DNA of 64,000 bases from Primula veris (taxonomy: Eukaryota; Streptophyta; Magnoliopsida; Ericales; Primulaceae), in the NCBI GenBank assembly GCA_963682055.1, contig OY821740.1, positions 14,036,814 to 14,100,813 of the forward strand. The letters run 5' to 3'. Below the pieces are notes generated by a model. That model did no database searches. It saw only the letters and a list, made by a program, of their open reading frames with translations, and was not told the DNA's origin. Below are positions 34,901-46,446 of the stretch, piece after piece; the stretch's first letter is position 1; the number at the start of each line of letters is the position of its first letter. The translations under genes and the position numbers were made by a program.

Positions 34901-37900
34901 AGTTACCATCTCCACGCACATCATAAACTGCATCGATATAATTATGTAACATGTGCTATATTTGCTCATTGTACTGGAATATTTGCCTAGTCGTAGTGTG
35001 GTTATTTGTCGGTTTTTGCGTTCTCCTATTTGAGTTTACTTTTACTTCCGGTATTTATTTCGCTTTACCTATGCCTTAATATATACTATAGCACTAGCAG
35101 TCTCTTCCTTCATATACTCCCATCATGACTTATCTATCTTACTTGAATTGTCTTTTTTTCTAGGCCTCTGCCTAATTTGTCTCATTTCAGGATCATTCAT
35201 GGATATTCTAGAGGGTAAAGTTATCTATCGGGGTTGTGTTTTCATGTGCCGTTTTTCAACATTACTTTTGCTAGAATAAACACTTTTAAACTCTTCTAGA
35301 TCATCCCAACCCCATAATCATCGTTGTACCCATTATTATCAATTACATCTAATTTTTTTTTCAGAATCTATGGATCTAGTGAAAGAGGCTTACCAAATAA
35401 ATTATGTTCACTCATAATATGATGACAAGTTAACGTGTGAGACAAGTTTATACCACAAGAACAATTCTCATCAGACTGCCCACTACATTTTTTTTGTTCT
35501 TCAAATAATAAATTAAATGCATGGTGTGTGATATACGACCTAAGATTTTTAAAGAGGGATGTCCGTTCTGAATGTAGAAAATAAGACTTGTAATTATCCA
35601 ACTTTATCTTAGTATCATCAAACTGTTTATTAAGAATTTTATTCACTTATACCCAAATATTTTCAAGCATGCCAGTATTTATGGAAAGAGATTTTTTTAG
35701 CTTTGCGTGTTATTGTTCGGCCCGATTAATAGTTCTATTACCTAGATGTGTTGTATGTTTGGTATAGAATGCAACAAACTTATCGGCATAATCATTTAAT
35801 AGTTTGTCTACATACTTAAACACATCAGGATACGATTTGTAGGAGAAATTGAAAGAAAATCGGTTATAATTGTACTCCTCTATCGTCTCAGCATCAACCA
35901 CTAAACCCCAATTATCTAGAAACGTTCGCCACTCCTCGTTTATAACCAACATATTGTTTAGCTTTTTTTTTCATGAGAGATGAGACTTAGAAAAGTTATA
36001 CATGTGCTTTGGAAAAATTTAAAAAAACATTTGAGGGTTGTACTCTACCTAGAGTGTTTGTAACTGACAGAAAAATGACATTGATAAATGTGTTATCCGT
36101 TGTTTTTCCCGATTTTTTTCATATATTGGGCACTTTTCATATTCCAAAAAATGTTTTGAAAAACTGTAAAAAAAAAAAAACCAGATGAGAAGTACCTAAC
36201 GTGTCTAGATAATTGAGTTTTAGTGGTCGATGCTGAGACGATAGAGGAGTACAATTATAACCGACCTGTTTTCAATTCCTCTTACAAATCGTATCATGAT
36301 GTGCTTAAGTATGTAGACAAGCTGTTAAATGATTATGCCGATAAATTTGTTGCATGTTATAACAACCATACAACACATCTAGGTAACATAACTACTAATC
36401 GGGCCGAACAACAACACGTAAAACTAAAAAGATCTCTTTCCATAAATACTGGCACGCTTGAAAATGTTTGGGTAGAAGTGAATAAGATTTTTAATAAACA
36501 CTTTGAGGATATTAATATGAAGTTGGATAATTACAAGTCTTATTTTCTACATTCAGAACGGACACCTCTCTTTAAAAATCTTAGGTCGTATATCACACAC
36601 CATGCATTTGATTTATTATTTGAAGAATAAACAAAATGTAGTGGACAGTCTGATGAGAATTGTTCATGTGGTATAAATCTGTCTCACGGTTAACTTGTCA
36701 TCATATTATGAGTGAACATATTTTATTTAGAAAGTCTCTTTCACTAGAATATATCCATACATTCTGAAAAAAAAATTAGATGTAATTGATGATAATGGGT
36801 ACAAGGATGATTATGGGGTTGAGGGTGATTTAGAAGAGTTTAAAAATGTTTATTCTACCAAAACTAATATTGAAAAACGGCACATGAAAACAAAACTCCG
36901 AGAGATAATTTTACCCTCTAAAACATACATGAATAATCCTGAAGTGAGACAAAGTATGAAAAAAACCTAGAAAAGGAGACAATGAGTAAGAGATATAAGT
37001 CAGTATGAGAGTATGTGCAGGAAGAGAGCGTTAGTACTAGTAGAGATAAAGGCAAATCTAAAGCGAAAGAAACACCGGATGTAAAGATAAACTCAACTAG
37101 AAGGACGCGAAAACCGACAAATAACCTCACCACCACTAGACAAACCTTTTAGTACAGTGAGCAAATATGCCCCATGTTACATAATTAAATCGATACGGTT
37201 TATGATGTACATGAGGATGGTAACTGTGAGTTCCGAGTAATTGCAAAGATGATGGGTAAAGAAAATGGTAAAAATGATTGGTACGCAGTTAGATGTGAGT
37301 TGTTTTAAGAGATTCAACAAATGAAATGTGTTTATTATGATCTGTTTGAAAATCTCGATTTTTAAGGTTATGGATATGATTATATTTTATCCAGTTTGAA
37401 TTATTATCATCATATAGATCATGTCATTTGGGACAAATGAATGAAATTTTCATCTTATGATTTTTTAATTGTATTTCATTATATTATCTCAATTGTATTG
37501 TTGTTATTATGGTCAGACAAGAATGAATTATTAAAAATATGAAACGCCACTTTTTTAGCTCTTTATACTGGGCCGCCTCCTGGAACGATATATTACATCC
37601 GTAATGGTGTATGTCAACAATTGCCATTATGGTGAAATTATTACTAAAGAAAGATCTTTCCAATGTCAAGTATTATAGCACGGTGGGAACAAACGCACAT
37701 TGAAACTGCTAAGTCATGCAAGAAACTTTTTCAAGCAAATTTCAACTTATACACATAGTTAGAAAGTCAATCGGGAAAACAAATCGTAACTGAAGAACAA
37801 GTTTTAAACTTAGAAGTCCATAGTTAGTTAGTTTTTTTTATGTAGGGTACTCTTTTTCCAAGTTGTTGTAAACTGATTTTGATCGGCCTCAAATAAATTT

Positions 37901-40107
37901 ATTTCATGTATCATGTTTAGTTAATATATTTTATGAAATTTAGTTAATGTTTCATATTGAGTTAATTTCTTTTATGAAATTTATATAATGTATCATTACT
38001 TCATTAAAAAAAAAATGGCAATTGACACCAAATTGACAATTTAGTTAATGTTTCATATTGAGTTATTTTTTAATATATGAACTCATAAATAGTTGTAAAA
38101 TACAAAATAATTAAAAAAAAAACATGCAAGTGTTGAAAAATAACCCAAGATACCATATTGCAGCTCTAACTATCTCGTATGTATATGAAAATGCATGATT
38201 TTAAGTGTTTCATATTTCTTACTTGACCTACTAAAACTTGCAAAAAGAGTAAAACTAAAAGGATCAATAAATTTCAATTTATACACTTCATAAAAAGGCA
38301 ACATGATGAACCAACTTTTGAAAAACCGTCCAAGTTACCATATTGCAACTCTACTAAACTGAAAAATTGTAAAATCTACTAAATATGAAATTTGGCAAAT
38401 CAATTTTTTTTGGCAAATTTGTGTAATTCTACGTTTCTATTTATTTTGAGAGATTGTTAGAATTGACCAGTTTTATAAAAAAAAATCATGTTTAAAAGAT
38501 TTAGTATTTTATAAAAAAATCATTTTTATTTTGTCTATATTTTTAAGAATAAGGCATTTAATTTTTTATAAAAAAAATTAAATTTTAGTTTTTAAAAAAA
38601 ATCTTGTTTAAATTTTAAAATTGGAGTAGTTTCAGTGATAATGACCAATATTCAGTTTTTACGAATAAACAGGGACTGGTACTGTAATTAAGGCAAACCG
38701 TACATTTTATCTACGGTCTGTAAATTTTATATACGGTTTTGACTGAAATCCAAACCGTATATATTATCTACGGTCTGCATTTAAAATTTACCTTTTTAAT
38801 AAAAAATGTACGGTTTATGTGTTTTTTCAAAAAAAAAATTATAGTAAAAAAGTCCCGCCTCTAATTGAATGTGAGAGGTCTGAGACTCTGAAGTGAAGAT
38901 CTCATCTCCTTCTAAAGAGTGTTTAACTTAAAAGAATTTGATAGGAGCAAAAGATGGCACTTCAATTTTGACTTACAAATTTATTACGAAAAATGATCAA
39001 TTATATTATACGGAGTCGTAGTTTATCTTTCATCCATGTAGTCAAACTTAAAATATTTTTCAATTTCAAGTACATGTTTAATTAATTCATCAAGAAGTTT
39101 ACTTTGCTTGACTGCTCATCCATTTTGCCTTTTTCTTATTCCCAAGTTGATCAGTATGTTCAGGCTGTTAATCATCCAAACTAATCAATTTAGTTACTGA
39201 ATACCAAATTACATTTTATATACTTAGATTTAATATTTGTTATCAATTTCACATCTATGTGATCAATGTATTTTATTATCTGCTAAATATGTTCCCTCGT
39301 ATTAATTATTCTGTTTGAATAAATATGTTTAACAAATACAATTCAATTCCCACTATTTCAAGTGTTCGATTATAAATGAGGTGTAAAAACTGTTTATTTT
39401 GGCATTTGTTGAATGAAATTGCAGCTAAAAATCATTGGAATAAATATTCCATGTGTTTTCTTTCAGCCTCCGATGCATAAAAGTATTTCGAAAAGCTCAG
39501 TTTTGCACACATAAGCATTTTTTTTTAATTAAAAACATAAAATTATACTTCACAACTCTTCCGGCTCATAAGATTATATAAATAAATCAATAACTATATA
39601 TAATTAAGTCCTACACCAGGGAATTTTTTTCTTTATTTTTTAGACTTCTCTCTTACTACAATAGTCTAAATAATTGTATCAACCTATAATTTATAGCCTC
39701 ATAGGTTAGAGTTTAGACATGAAAAAACATAAAATTTCAAGGGTTTCCCATTTCAACATATTTATGTGCCAAATTATATGTAGACGGATCCTGCTTAAAC
39801 ATGCATACAAACACAGACACAAACACAAACACAGACACAAACACAAACACACACACGTATACACATATACATGAATATATGTACATACCACTGATGTGGA
39901 AGTTGGTGGATCATCATCTGTAGTTGTTGGTTCAGCATGAGAATCAGTGTTTGAAACTGATGAAGATGAATCTTCGAACCCTAAACACTTGAGCAATGCC
40001 TTAAAAGCTTCTTGAAAGAGCAAACATGGGTTAGTAAAAGATATATCAACAATTGATGCTTTTATGCTACCACTCTCTCTTATTTCTTCCTCTGGTTTTT
40101 GCTCCAT
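31917..40107 (-). CDS. Plant elicitor peptide precursor (PROPEP-like), copy B
   Basis: Exon 1 is 40107-39889 (73 codons) and exon 2 is 31994-31917 (25 codons plus stop), with the same donor (GTG|GTATGT) and acceptor (ATGTAG|GTGGAT) as copy A. The 98-residue product has the same helix, LFQEAFKALLKCLGF, and ends RPIVNPGPGPQTN. Exon 1 differs from copy A by few residues; exon 2 differs more before the core, adding two codons, while the RPIVNPGPGP core and final Asn are kept. That pattern fits selection on the peptide end. The intron is 7894 bases because MULE-1 is inserted in it; splicing across a 6.2 kb palindrome may be poor, so the gene may be weak or silent. Both frames are intact. Same family argument and doubt as for copy A. 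Confidence 0.7.
32865..33850. repeat. Subterminal tandem triplication in MULE-1 left arm
   Basis: A unit of about 323 bases starting near aatactccaattttaaaaatt and ending gagttgcaatatggtaactt occurs three times (gcaatatgg at about 33169, 33493 and 33815). The right arm has one copy (38330-38640, inverted). The left arm is therefore longer than the right. Confidence 0.82.
34695..35952 (-). pseudogene. MULE transposase/OTU fragment, left palindrome arm
   Basis: Minus-strand remnants in order match the MULE-2 transposase from about residue 352 onward: the EEWRTFLDNWG to NRAEQ region (35952-35710, keeping the catalytic Glu), the SWIM-like CSCG...CHH region (35646-35368), and the OTU start with GDGNCGFRV (34952-34695). 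Stops and frameshifts separate the blocks, and the N-terminal DNA-binding part and first catalytic Asp are missing. Confidence 0.85.
35953..37800 (+). pseudogene. MULE transposase/OTU fragment, right palindrome arm
   Basis: Begins at sequence matching MULE-2 transposase residue about 278 (ttgtttag...catgagagatgag) and continues to the C-terminus. The frame is open from 36223 to 36630 (KSYHDVLKYVDKLLNDYADK through NRAEQ), then broken by stops; the SWIM region, OTU motif (DGNCEFRV, near 37210-37240) and tail remain recognisable to about 37800. Not functional as a protein. Confidence 0.85.
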
Positions 40108-40904
40108 TTCTATGGCCTCTCCTTCTCTTGTATGTTATCAATGCAATTACAGTATTAATATCATTGTGTAATTTTCTTGTACTCCAATAACAAATGGTTG
40201 GTAATAGAATTTAAGTAGTGTTATGGGCAAGTACAAATGTGTCCTCAGAAAGAAAAGAGACCAAGTACGTGTTCAAGATGAATTTATTGTGCTACAGCTT
40301 GGGGACGAGTTAATTATGAAAAATATAAGATTAAGAAAAAAGATTATGAAAAATAAAAATAGGTTGAAATTTACATGTTTCCGAGAATAATTGTTAGCAT
40401 TTGATTGGTGTGATTGAAAGTTAAAAACATTGTTTTATGATTACTTGTTTATTTTTCACTTATTTTCTGATATATAAAGTATTTTATTTATTCTGTTAAG
40501 TGTTTTCTCCTCTTTCGTTCAAATTTGTCTTTCGTTTGTTTGAAGCCAATTTAGTCAATTTTCAACACGGCCTGGCATTTGACTCGTAGATTGATTCAAA
40601 TGACTCTTTGGAAGTAAATGACAGGAATAATTTAATAAATATTGTATATTAATTAAGTGCTTACATCTGCATATTCACAATAAATGCGTATACTAACTAC
40701 CTGCTCTATGAAATGATGTCAGATGAACAGGTAATAAATTCATTGTTTTTCTATACTTGTCCTGTGACCAAATCCCTCTTGAATTGCCCTTCCAACTAAG
40801 ATAATATATGTGGGTCTGGTTAATCGTTGGTTAACCAAATTATATGAAATTTTGATTCAGAGATGCTCTCAATACACTACAAAATTTCTGTTTTTACGCA
40901 GAGA

Positions 40905-41015
40905 CCGTAGATTTAATCTACGGTTTGTATCATTTAATACAAACCGTAGATTAAATCTACGGTTTGGATTAAATGATACAGACCGTAGATTAAATCTACG
41001 GTCTGTGTAATTTTT
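40905..41015. repeat. Palindrome cluster, MULE-2 left end
   Basis: Four copies of half-sites accgtagat/atctacggt form palindromes ccgtagatttaatctacgg spaced by catttaatacaaa-type linkers. The mirror cluster lies at 49945-50052. Three copies of aattacacagtcagtccctg (or cagacagtccctg) follow at 41022-41092. Regular palindromes in both ends are good candidates for transposase binding sites. Confidence 0.85.
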
Positions 41016-41154
41016 TTCAAAATTACACAGTCAGTCCCTGCTTTTCAAAATTACACAGTCAGTCCCTGCGCGAAAATTACACAGACAGTCCCTGGAAAAA
41101 ACAGAAACTTTCATTTTTTTTAAAAAAAATAAAATTTTATTCTACATTCTCTCT

Positions 41155-41276
41155 CTTTCTCTCAAAAACCCCCAATTTTCAACCCAAAAAATCACTCAAA
41201 TCAATCAACCACATTAACTATCAAATTTATTAACAAAAAACCCTAAATCATCAATCAAACTTATCCATAATTGAAG
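41155..41276 (+). promoter_or_regulatory. Probable leader exon of the MULE-2 mobile-domain gene
   Basis: A C/T-rich stretch (attctctctctttctctc then ctcaaatcaatcaacc) looks like a plant 5' leader and ends at a good donor (TTGAAG|GTATAT). A matching acceptor, atcatag|TTAGGATGG, lies just before the ATG at 42580, giving a leader intron of about 1.3 kb filled by tandem repeats. This is inference from splice signals only. Confidence 0.4.
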
Positions 41277-41313
41277 GTATATCTTTTATTCTCTAATTTA
41301 TTATGTATTTTGT

Positions 41314-42560
41314 GTAATTTAAATTTGTAAAATAGGAAAAAATATATAAAATATGCAAATTCATAATTCACTTAGCTATATATAATTGTTTGTTGTTTGT
41401 TTATATTAATTATAGAAATTTTAATAATTGTTGATATTTGTCCCATTTTTGCATGTTTTTTTATTTTTTGTAATTTTAATTTGTAAAATAGGAAAAAATA
41501 TATAAAATATGCAAAACCATAATTCACTTAGCTATATATAATTGTTTGTTGTTTGTTTATATTAATTATAGAAATTTTAATAATTGTTGATATTTGTCCC
41601 ATTTTTGCATGTTTTTTTATTTTGTTTGGTTAATTTGAATTGTTGATAATGTGTTTGGTTATGATTAAAAAATTGAGTTATTATTGTTTGGTTTATGATT
41701 AAATGTGTTTGGTTATGATTAAATGTGTTTGGTTATGATTAAAAAATTGAATTATTATTGTTTGGTTTATGATTAAATGTGTGTTTGGTTATGATTAAAA
41801 AATTGAATTATTATTGTTTGGTTTATGAAAAAATGTGTGTTTGGTTATGATTAAAAAATTGAATTATTATTGTTTGGTTTATGAAAAAATGTGTGTTTGG
41901 TTATGATTAAAAAATTGAATTATTATTGTTTGGTTTATGATTAAATGTGTGTTTGGTTATGATTAAAAAATTGAATTATTATTGTTTGGTTTATGAAAAA
42001 ATGTGTGTTTGGTTATGATTAAAAAATTGAATTATTATTGTTTGGTTTATGAAAAAATGTGTGTTTGGTTATGATTAAAAAATTGAATTATTATTGTTTG
42101 GTTTATGAAAAAATGTGTGTTTGGTTATGATTAAAAAATTGAATTATTATTGTTTGGTTTATGAAAAAATGTGTGTTTGGTTATGATTAAAAAATTGAAT
42201 TATTATTGTTTGGTTTATGAAAAAATGTGTGTTTGGTTATGATTAAAAAATTGAATTATTATTGTTTGGTTTATGAAAAAATGTGTGTTTGGTTATGATT
42301 AAAAAATTGAATTATTATTGTTTGGTTTATGAAAAAATGATTGTTTGGTTATCATTGTTTTGTTATCATTAATTGGTTATAATTGAGTTATCATTGTTTG
42401 GTTATCATTAATTGGTTATCATTGAGTTATCATTGTTTGGTTATCATTAATTGGTTATCATTGTTTGGTTATCATTGTTTGGTTATCATTGAGTTATCAT
42501 TGTTTGGTTATCATTAATTGGTTATGTTATCATTTTTTGGTTATCATTAATTGAGTTATA
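41314..42560. repeat. Tandem repeats in MULE-2 leader region
   Basis: First, about 150 bases (tttgtaaaataggaaaaaa to gcatgttttttta) occur twice (41314-41463, 41464-41620). Then a 56-base unit (gtgtgtttggttatgattaa, followed by an aaaattgaattattattg core) repeats about eleven times from about 41700 to 42350 with high uniformity. Finally tttggttatcattaattg-type short repeats run to 42560. Confidence 0.9.
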
Positions 42561-42579
42561 TTTGGTTATCATAGTTAGG

Positions 42580-44833
42580 ATGGCAGACCCAGGTCCACAT
42601 ATTAAAGGGAGGTTGGGTATTTTACGACAGACTGGTCACATTTCTAATCAGACTTGGGATGCTGGCAGAGAAGCGGGTAGAGGAGATGCCAATAAGATTA
42701 GGGTTTATAATTATAGTTGGCAGATACCGACGCCTGAAAGGGTAGTTCAAAATATCATTAGGGCTGGTTTTTACGGTATTTACAGTATAGGTAATTATAC
42801 CGTAGACTGAGGGTTGATTACAGCCTTAGTTGATAGGTGGCGTGATGAGTCGCACACGTTCCATTTTGTCGGGGGAGAGTTGGGGATATCTTTACAGGAT
42901 GTAGAGATTATGCTTGGTCTGAGGGTGGATGGTCTTGCTGTGACCCGGTCGGAGCGGAATGACACGAAGACGAGCAGGTTGGCTATGATGGAGAGTTTGT
43001 TGGGTGTTAGGCCGGCTGACAATCAAGTCGATCTAAACTGTCTGACAGTTAGACTTGATTGGATGTTACAGACCTTCGGTGAATTACCCCCCAACCCTAG
43101 TGAGGAGCGTTTACTATATCAGTTTAGGGCTGCCATGCTATTATTACTGGCTGCACATGTATTTTCGGATAAGAGCAGTGATCAGATTCCACTCTGGCCT
43201 CTGCCATTTCTGGAGGATTTTGACACATGTGCTGAGTATAGTTGGGGATCAGCTCTTCTGGCCTGGTTAGAGGCTAATCTATGCAGGGTGGTACGTTGTA
43301 AGACAACCGGAGTAAGCGGGGCGGTGATGTTTCTGGATATGTGGGCGATTACCAGACTACTGCCGGTTAGACCGTGTGAAGAGCTACCGGAAGATGTCGA
43401 GCCACCGGAGGGCTTGCCTAGGTTCCCCCTCGGTTACAGGTATGATATTTATTTAGTTTTTGAATTGGATTTGCTTTTTTATATTATTGTGTCATCTATC
43501 ATTTACTTAGCTGCCGGTTATATTTATTGTTTATCGGTTTTTGTTTGTATATTACAGATGGAAGATGTGGAGGCAAACTAACCTTACGCCATATGTCTAC
43601 GGACATAATGTGGTCCACATACGTGACCAGTTTGACAATATGTCGCCTGAACAGGTAAATTTTAATTTTCGTATTATATGTAACTTACGTATTATATGTT
43701 GTATATGTTTGCATTTGTCTTATGTTCGCAGAATTTATTACTCGTCTATTTTTAAACCATTGTTTATATATTCTAATTTGATGATTACAGATAGTGTGGC
43801 AACCTTACGGGGATCTCAATCAGTATCCGGAATAATGCACGCGGGGCCGTTATATGTGGCATTGTTCTGTGCCTCTCATTTGTAATGAGAAGATTGAGTA
43901 CCACCCCGCAGACAGGTTCATGAGACAGTTCGGTTTTGTGCAGCGGGTCCCTACATATATTTGGAAACCCAGACATGGTCACGGCAAGGATAGAAGATAT
44001 GGGATTGGGCAAAAACACGACTGGCCTTTACTAACCGGAGAATTTATAGCCGTGTGGAATGACCGCCACACCCGTCTTATTAACGGTGAATATGGCACGG
44101 GGACGTCACCGGATTACATGAAATGGTATAGAGAGCGGACCCGCATCTTCATAAACCCACCTGAACTTGCCCCGCCATCTCACGGTTTCCGGGAGCATAC
44201 AGGGTTGTTCAGTAAAATGGTAACAACTAATTAAAGTTCATTAATATTTGATTGTTATTTTTCTGTTTGTATATTTCAATACTTATAAAATCGTTTTTGA
44301 TTGGTTTTTTTTTTCAGAAAGCGGTATTGCGCCGAAATTTCAAATCATTCAAACAGCATAAATTGAAAACGGAAGTGGACTTACTACGAAAGGACTTCGC
44401 TGAAATGGGATTGAATCCGTACGGGTCAGCTGATGAACAGTCGGATGGGGAGGATGACGATGACGACGACGACGACGACGATGGTGATGACGACCTACGT
44501 TACGACCCAAGAAATTACACTAGGTCGGCAAGTTGTCGGCGTCCCGACGAAAGAGGCAGAGGGAAAGGCGAATCTAGTAGCGGCGGTAGAAGAACCAGTG
44601 GAGGTCGACCCCCGACTACAGATCAGGGTCCGGGTCCGAGTTCAAGCGGTCATGGTCGTCGTGCTTCTTTTGCTGGGTCGGGCTACGTTCAGGATGATGT
44701 CCCGTTCGATCATCATAGACAATCATTTGGGTCGTACGAGCATCATCCTAGTCATCAGTCAACCGACAGTTGGAGTCGAGGGTTGACAGTTACATCCCAC
44801 GAGCGTGCGCCACATCCAGAATCGCAGCAGTGA
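42580..44833 (+). pseudogene. Plant mobile domain (MAIN/MAIL-like) gene, with stops
   Basis: Four exons by splice logic: 42580-43439, 43558-43654, 43791-44219, 44318-44833, all in phase. The product resembles the plant mobile domain (aminotransferase-like) family: IKGRLGILRQTGHISNQTWD near the start, then LITALVDRWRDESHTFHFVG and GISLQDVEIMLGLRVDG, and in exon 3 QFGFVQRVPTYIW. MAIN and MAIL1 of this family act in meristem maintenance and transposon silencing; the domain is also common inside transposons. Two stops lie in coding sequence: TGA at 42808-42810 between exon-1 blocks that belong together, and TAA at 43833-43835 in exon 3. The tail is Asp-rich (10 Asp near 44455) then Gly/Ser/His-rich. 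After TGA at 44831-44833 the frame stays open to TAA at 44960-44962, so that stop may be secondary too. Confidence 0.82.
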
Positions 44834-45177
44834 CAAAGACGGCGTACGGAGCTAAACGAAATCGAAGAGTCTGCTGAGCCGTCATCCGATAGATTAACAT
44901 CGACGGGAAAGATGCTCCCTATGTCCAACTTTAAAACATTTAGTCGTTACAAAAAAAAATAAATGCACTGTTTTTGTATTTTATTTCTATGTTTGATTTG
45001 TCAGTTTTATTCTTAGCTAGGGTTGGAATATTATAAATTCGTAGGTTTAATTTGATTTCTATGTTTGATTTGTACGTTATAATTTCGTAAGTTTAATTTG
45101 ATTCGTATGTTTGATTTGTATGTTTTAGGGTAAAAAATATTCTGTATTTTAATTGATATGACCAATATTGAGTTTTT

Positions 45178-45712
45178 ACAAACCCTAAACCCTAAACCCT
45201 AAACCCTAAACCCTAAACCCTAAACCCTAAATTACAAACCCTAACCCCTAAACCTTAAACACTAAACCCTAAATTACAAACCCTAAACCCTAAACCCTAA
45301 ACCCTAAACCTTAAACCCTAAACCCTAAATTACAAACCCTAAACCCTAAACCCTAAATTCTAAACCCTAAACCCTAAATTACAAACCCTAAACCCTAAAT
45401 TACAAACCCTAAACCCTAAACCCTAAATTCTAAACCCTAAACCCTAAACCCTAATTTACAAACCCTAACCCCTAAACCCTAAACCCTAAATTACAAACCA
45501 TAAACCCTAAACCCTAAAGCCTAAAATCTAAACCCTAAACCCTAAACCCTAAATTACAAACCCTAACCCCTAAACCCTAAATTACAAACCCTAAACCCTA
45601 AAGCCTAAAGCCTAAAATCTAAACCCTAAACCCTAAACCCTAAATTACAAACCCTAACCCCTAAACGCTAAATTACAAACCCTAAACCCTAAACCCTAAA
45701 CCCCTAAAAACT
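45178..45712. repeat. Telomere-like CCCTAAA array inside MULE-2
   Basis: About 530 bases of CCCTAAA (the plant telomere repeat, C-rich strand) in short runs separated by TTACAAA and variants (CCTTAAA, CCCCTAAA, GCCTAAA). It lies between the mobile-domain gene and the transposase. The variant spacers recur in a higher-order pattern, so the array has grown by unit duplication rather than being a fresh telomere addition. Confidence 0.93.
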
Positions 45713-45734
45713 AAATATTCTGAAATATACATAC

Positions 45735-46305
45735 AAACCGTACATTTAATGTACGGTTTGTACAGATTTCATACAAACCGTACATTAAATGTACGGTTTG
45801 CATGTTTTATGTGCAAACCGTAAAAGTAATGTACGGTTTGCACCCCTGATTTGAGCAGCGACGTTTTACGAATGTACTTTTTACACGGAATCACCGTTAA
45901 TAACGTAAAAAAAAAATAAACTACAAACCGTAAAAGTAATATACGGTTTGTAGTGTAAATTACATTGGATACCATATCTATCAAAATAATTCCGACAACA
46001 CATTATCACTTTTGAATTATTATGACTTGACAACCCTATCCGAAAATGACTACTCAATGCATTATTAAAGTTTCGAAATGACTACTCCAAAAAAAACACT
46101 ACAACCCGTAAAAGTAATATATGGTTTGTAGTGTAATTTACATTGGATACCATATCTATCAAAATAATTCCGACAACACCTTATCACTTTTGAATTATTA
46201 TGATTTGACAACCCTATCCGAAAATGACTACTCAATGCATTATTAAAGTTTCGAAATGACTACACCAAAAATTCACTACAAACCGTAAAAGTAATCTACG
46301 ATTTG
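45735..46305. repeat. Internal palindromes and direct duplication upstream of transposase
   Basis: Palindromes aaaccgtacatttaatgtacggttt occur at about 45735-45800, with decayed relatives (ccgtaaaagtaatatacgg) to 46300. A unit of about 175 bases (actacaaccgtaaaagtaata-like through tttcgaaatgactac) occurs at 45917-46090 and 46095-46270, with a partial third at 46275. They resemble the palindromes at the element ends and probably contain the transposase promoter. Confidence 0.8.
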
Positions 46306-46446
46306 TAGTGTAAACTTACCCTATAAATATGACTCAATTTTGCCAATTCTAACAAACCATAAAATCAAACACAAATACATTTCGGAAATCTCTAAAAAAA
46401 TCCTCATTTCTCCCCAATAAAATATACAAACAAACACTTTTCGAAA

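Larger units (their letters stand above)
32660..38861. mobile_element. MULE-1: palindromic Mutator-like element
   Basis: Ends GAGACTAGATTTTTATTACTAT and, reversed, GAGGCGGGACTTTTTTACTAT, with 8-base duplication TAATTGAA at 32652-32659 and 38862-38869 (9 bases if one mismatch is allowed). The left half (to about 35952) carries transposase/OTU sequence on the minus strand; the right half carries the same on the plus strand, meeting head to head near 35953. The whole element is thus a large inverted repeat with arms near 2.9 kb and roughly 90 percent alike where I compared them. Subterminal ccgtagat/atctacgg palindromes are shared with MULE-2. It lies in the PROPEP-B intron. Confidence 0.87.

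Noticed and set aside
43055..44018. ORFs in other frames of the mobile-domain exons
   Set aside because: They are shadows; the family frame with splice sites is the one described.
45178..45712. True chromosome end
   Set aside because: Repeats are short and variant-rich, and unique genes and transposon sequence continue for 18 kb on the right.
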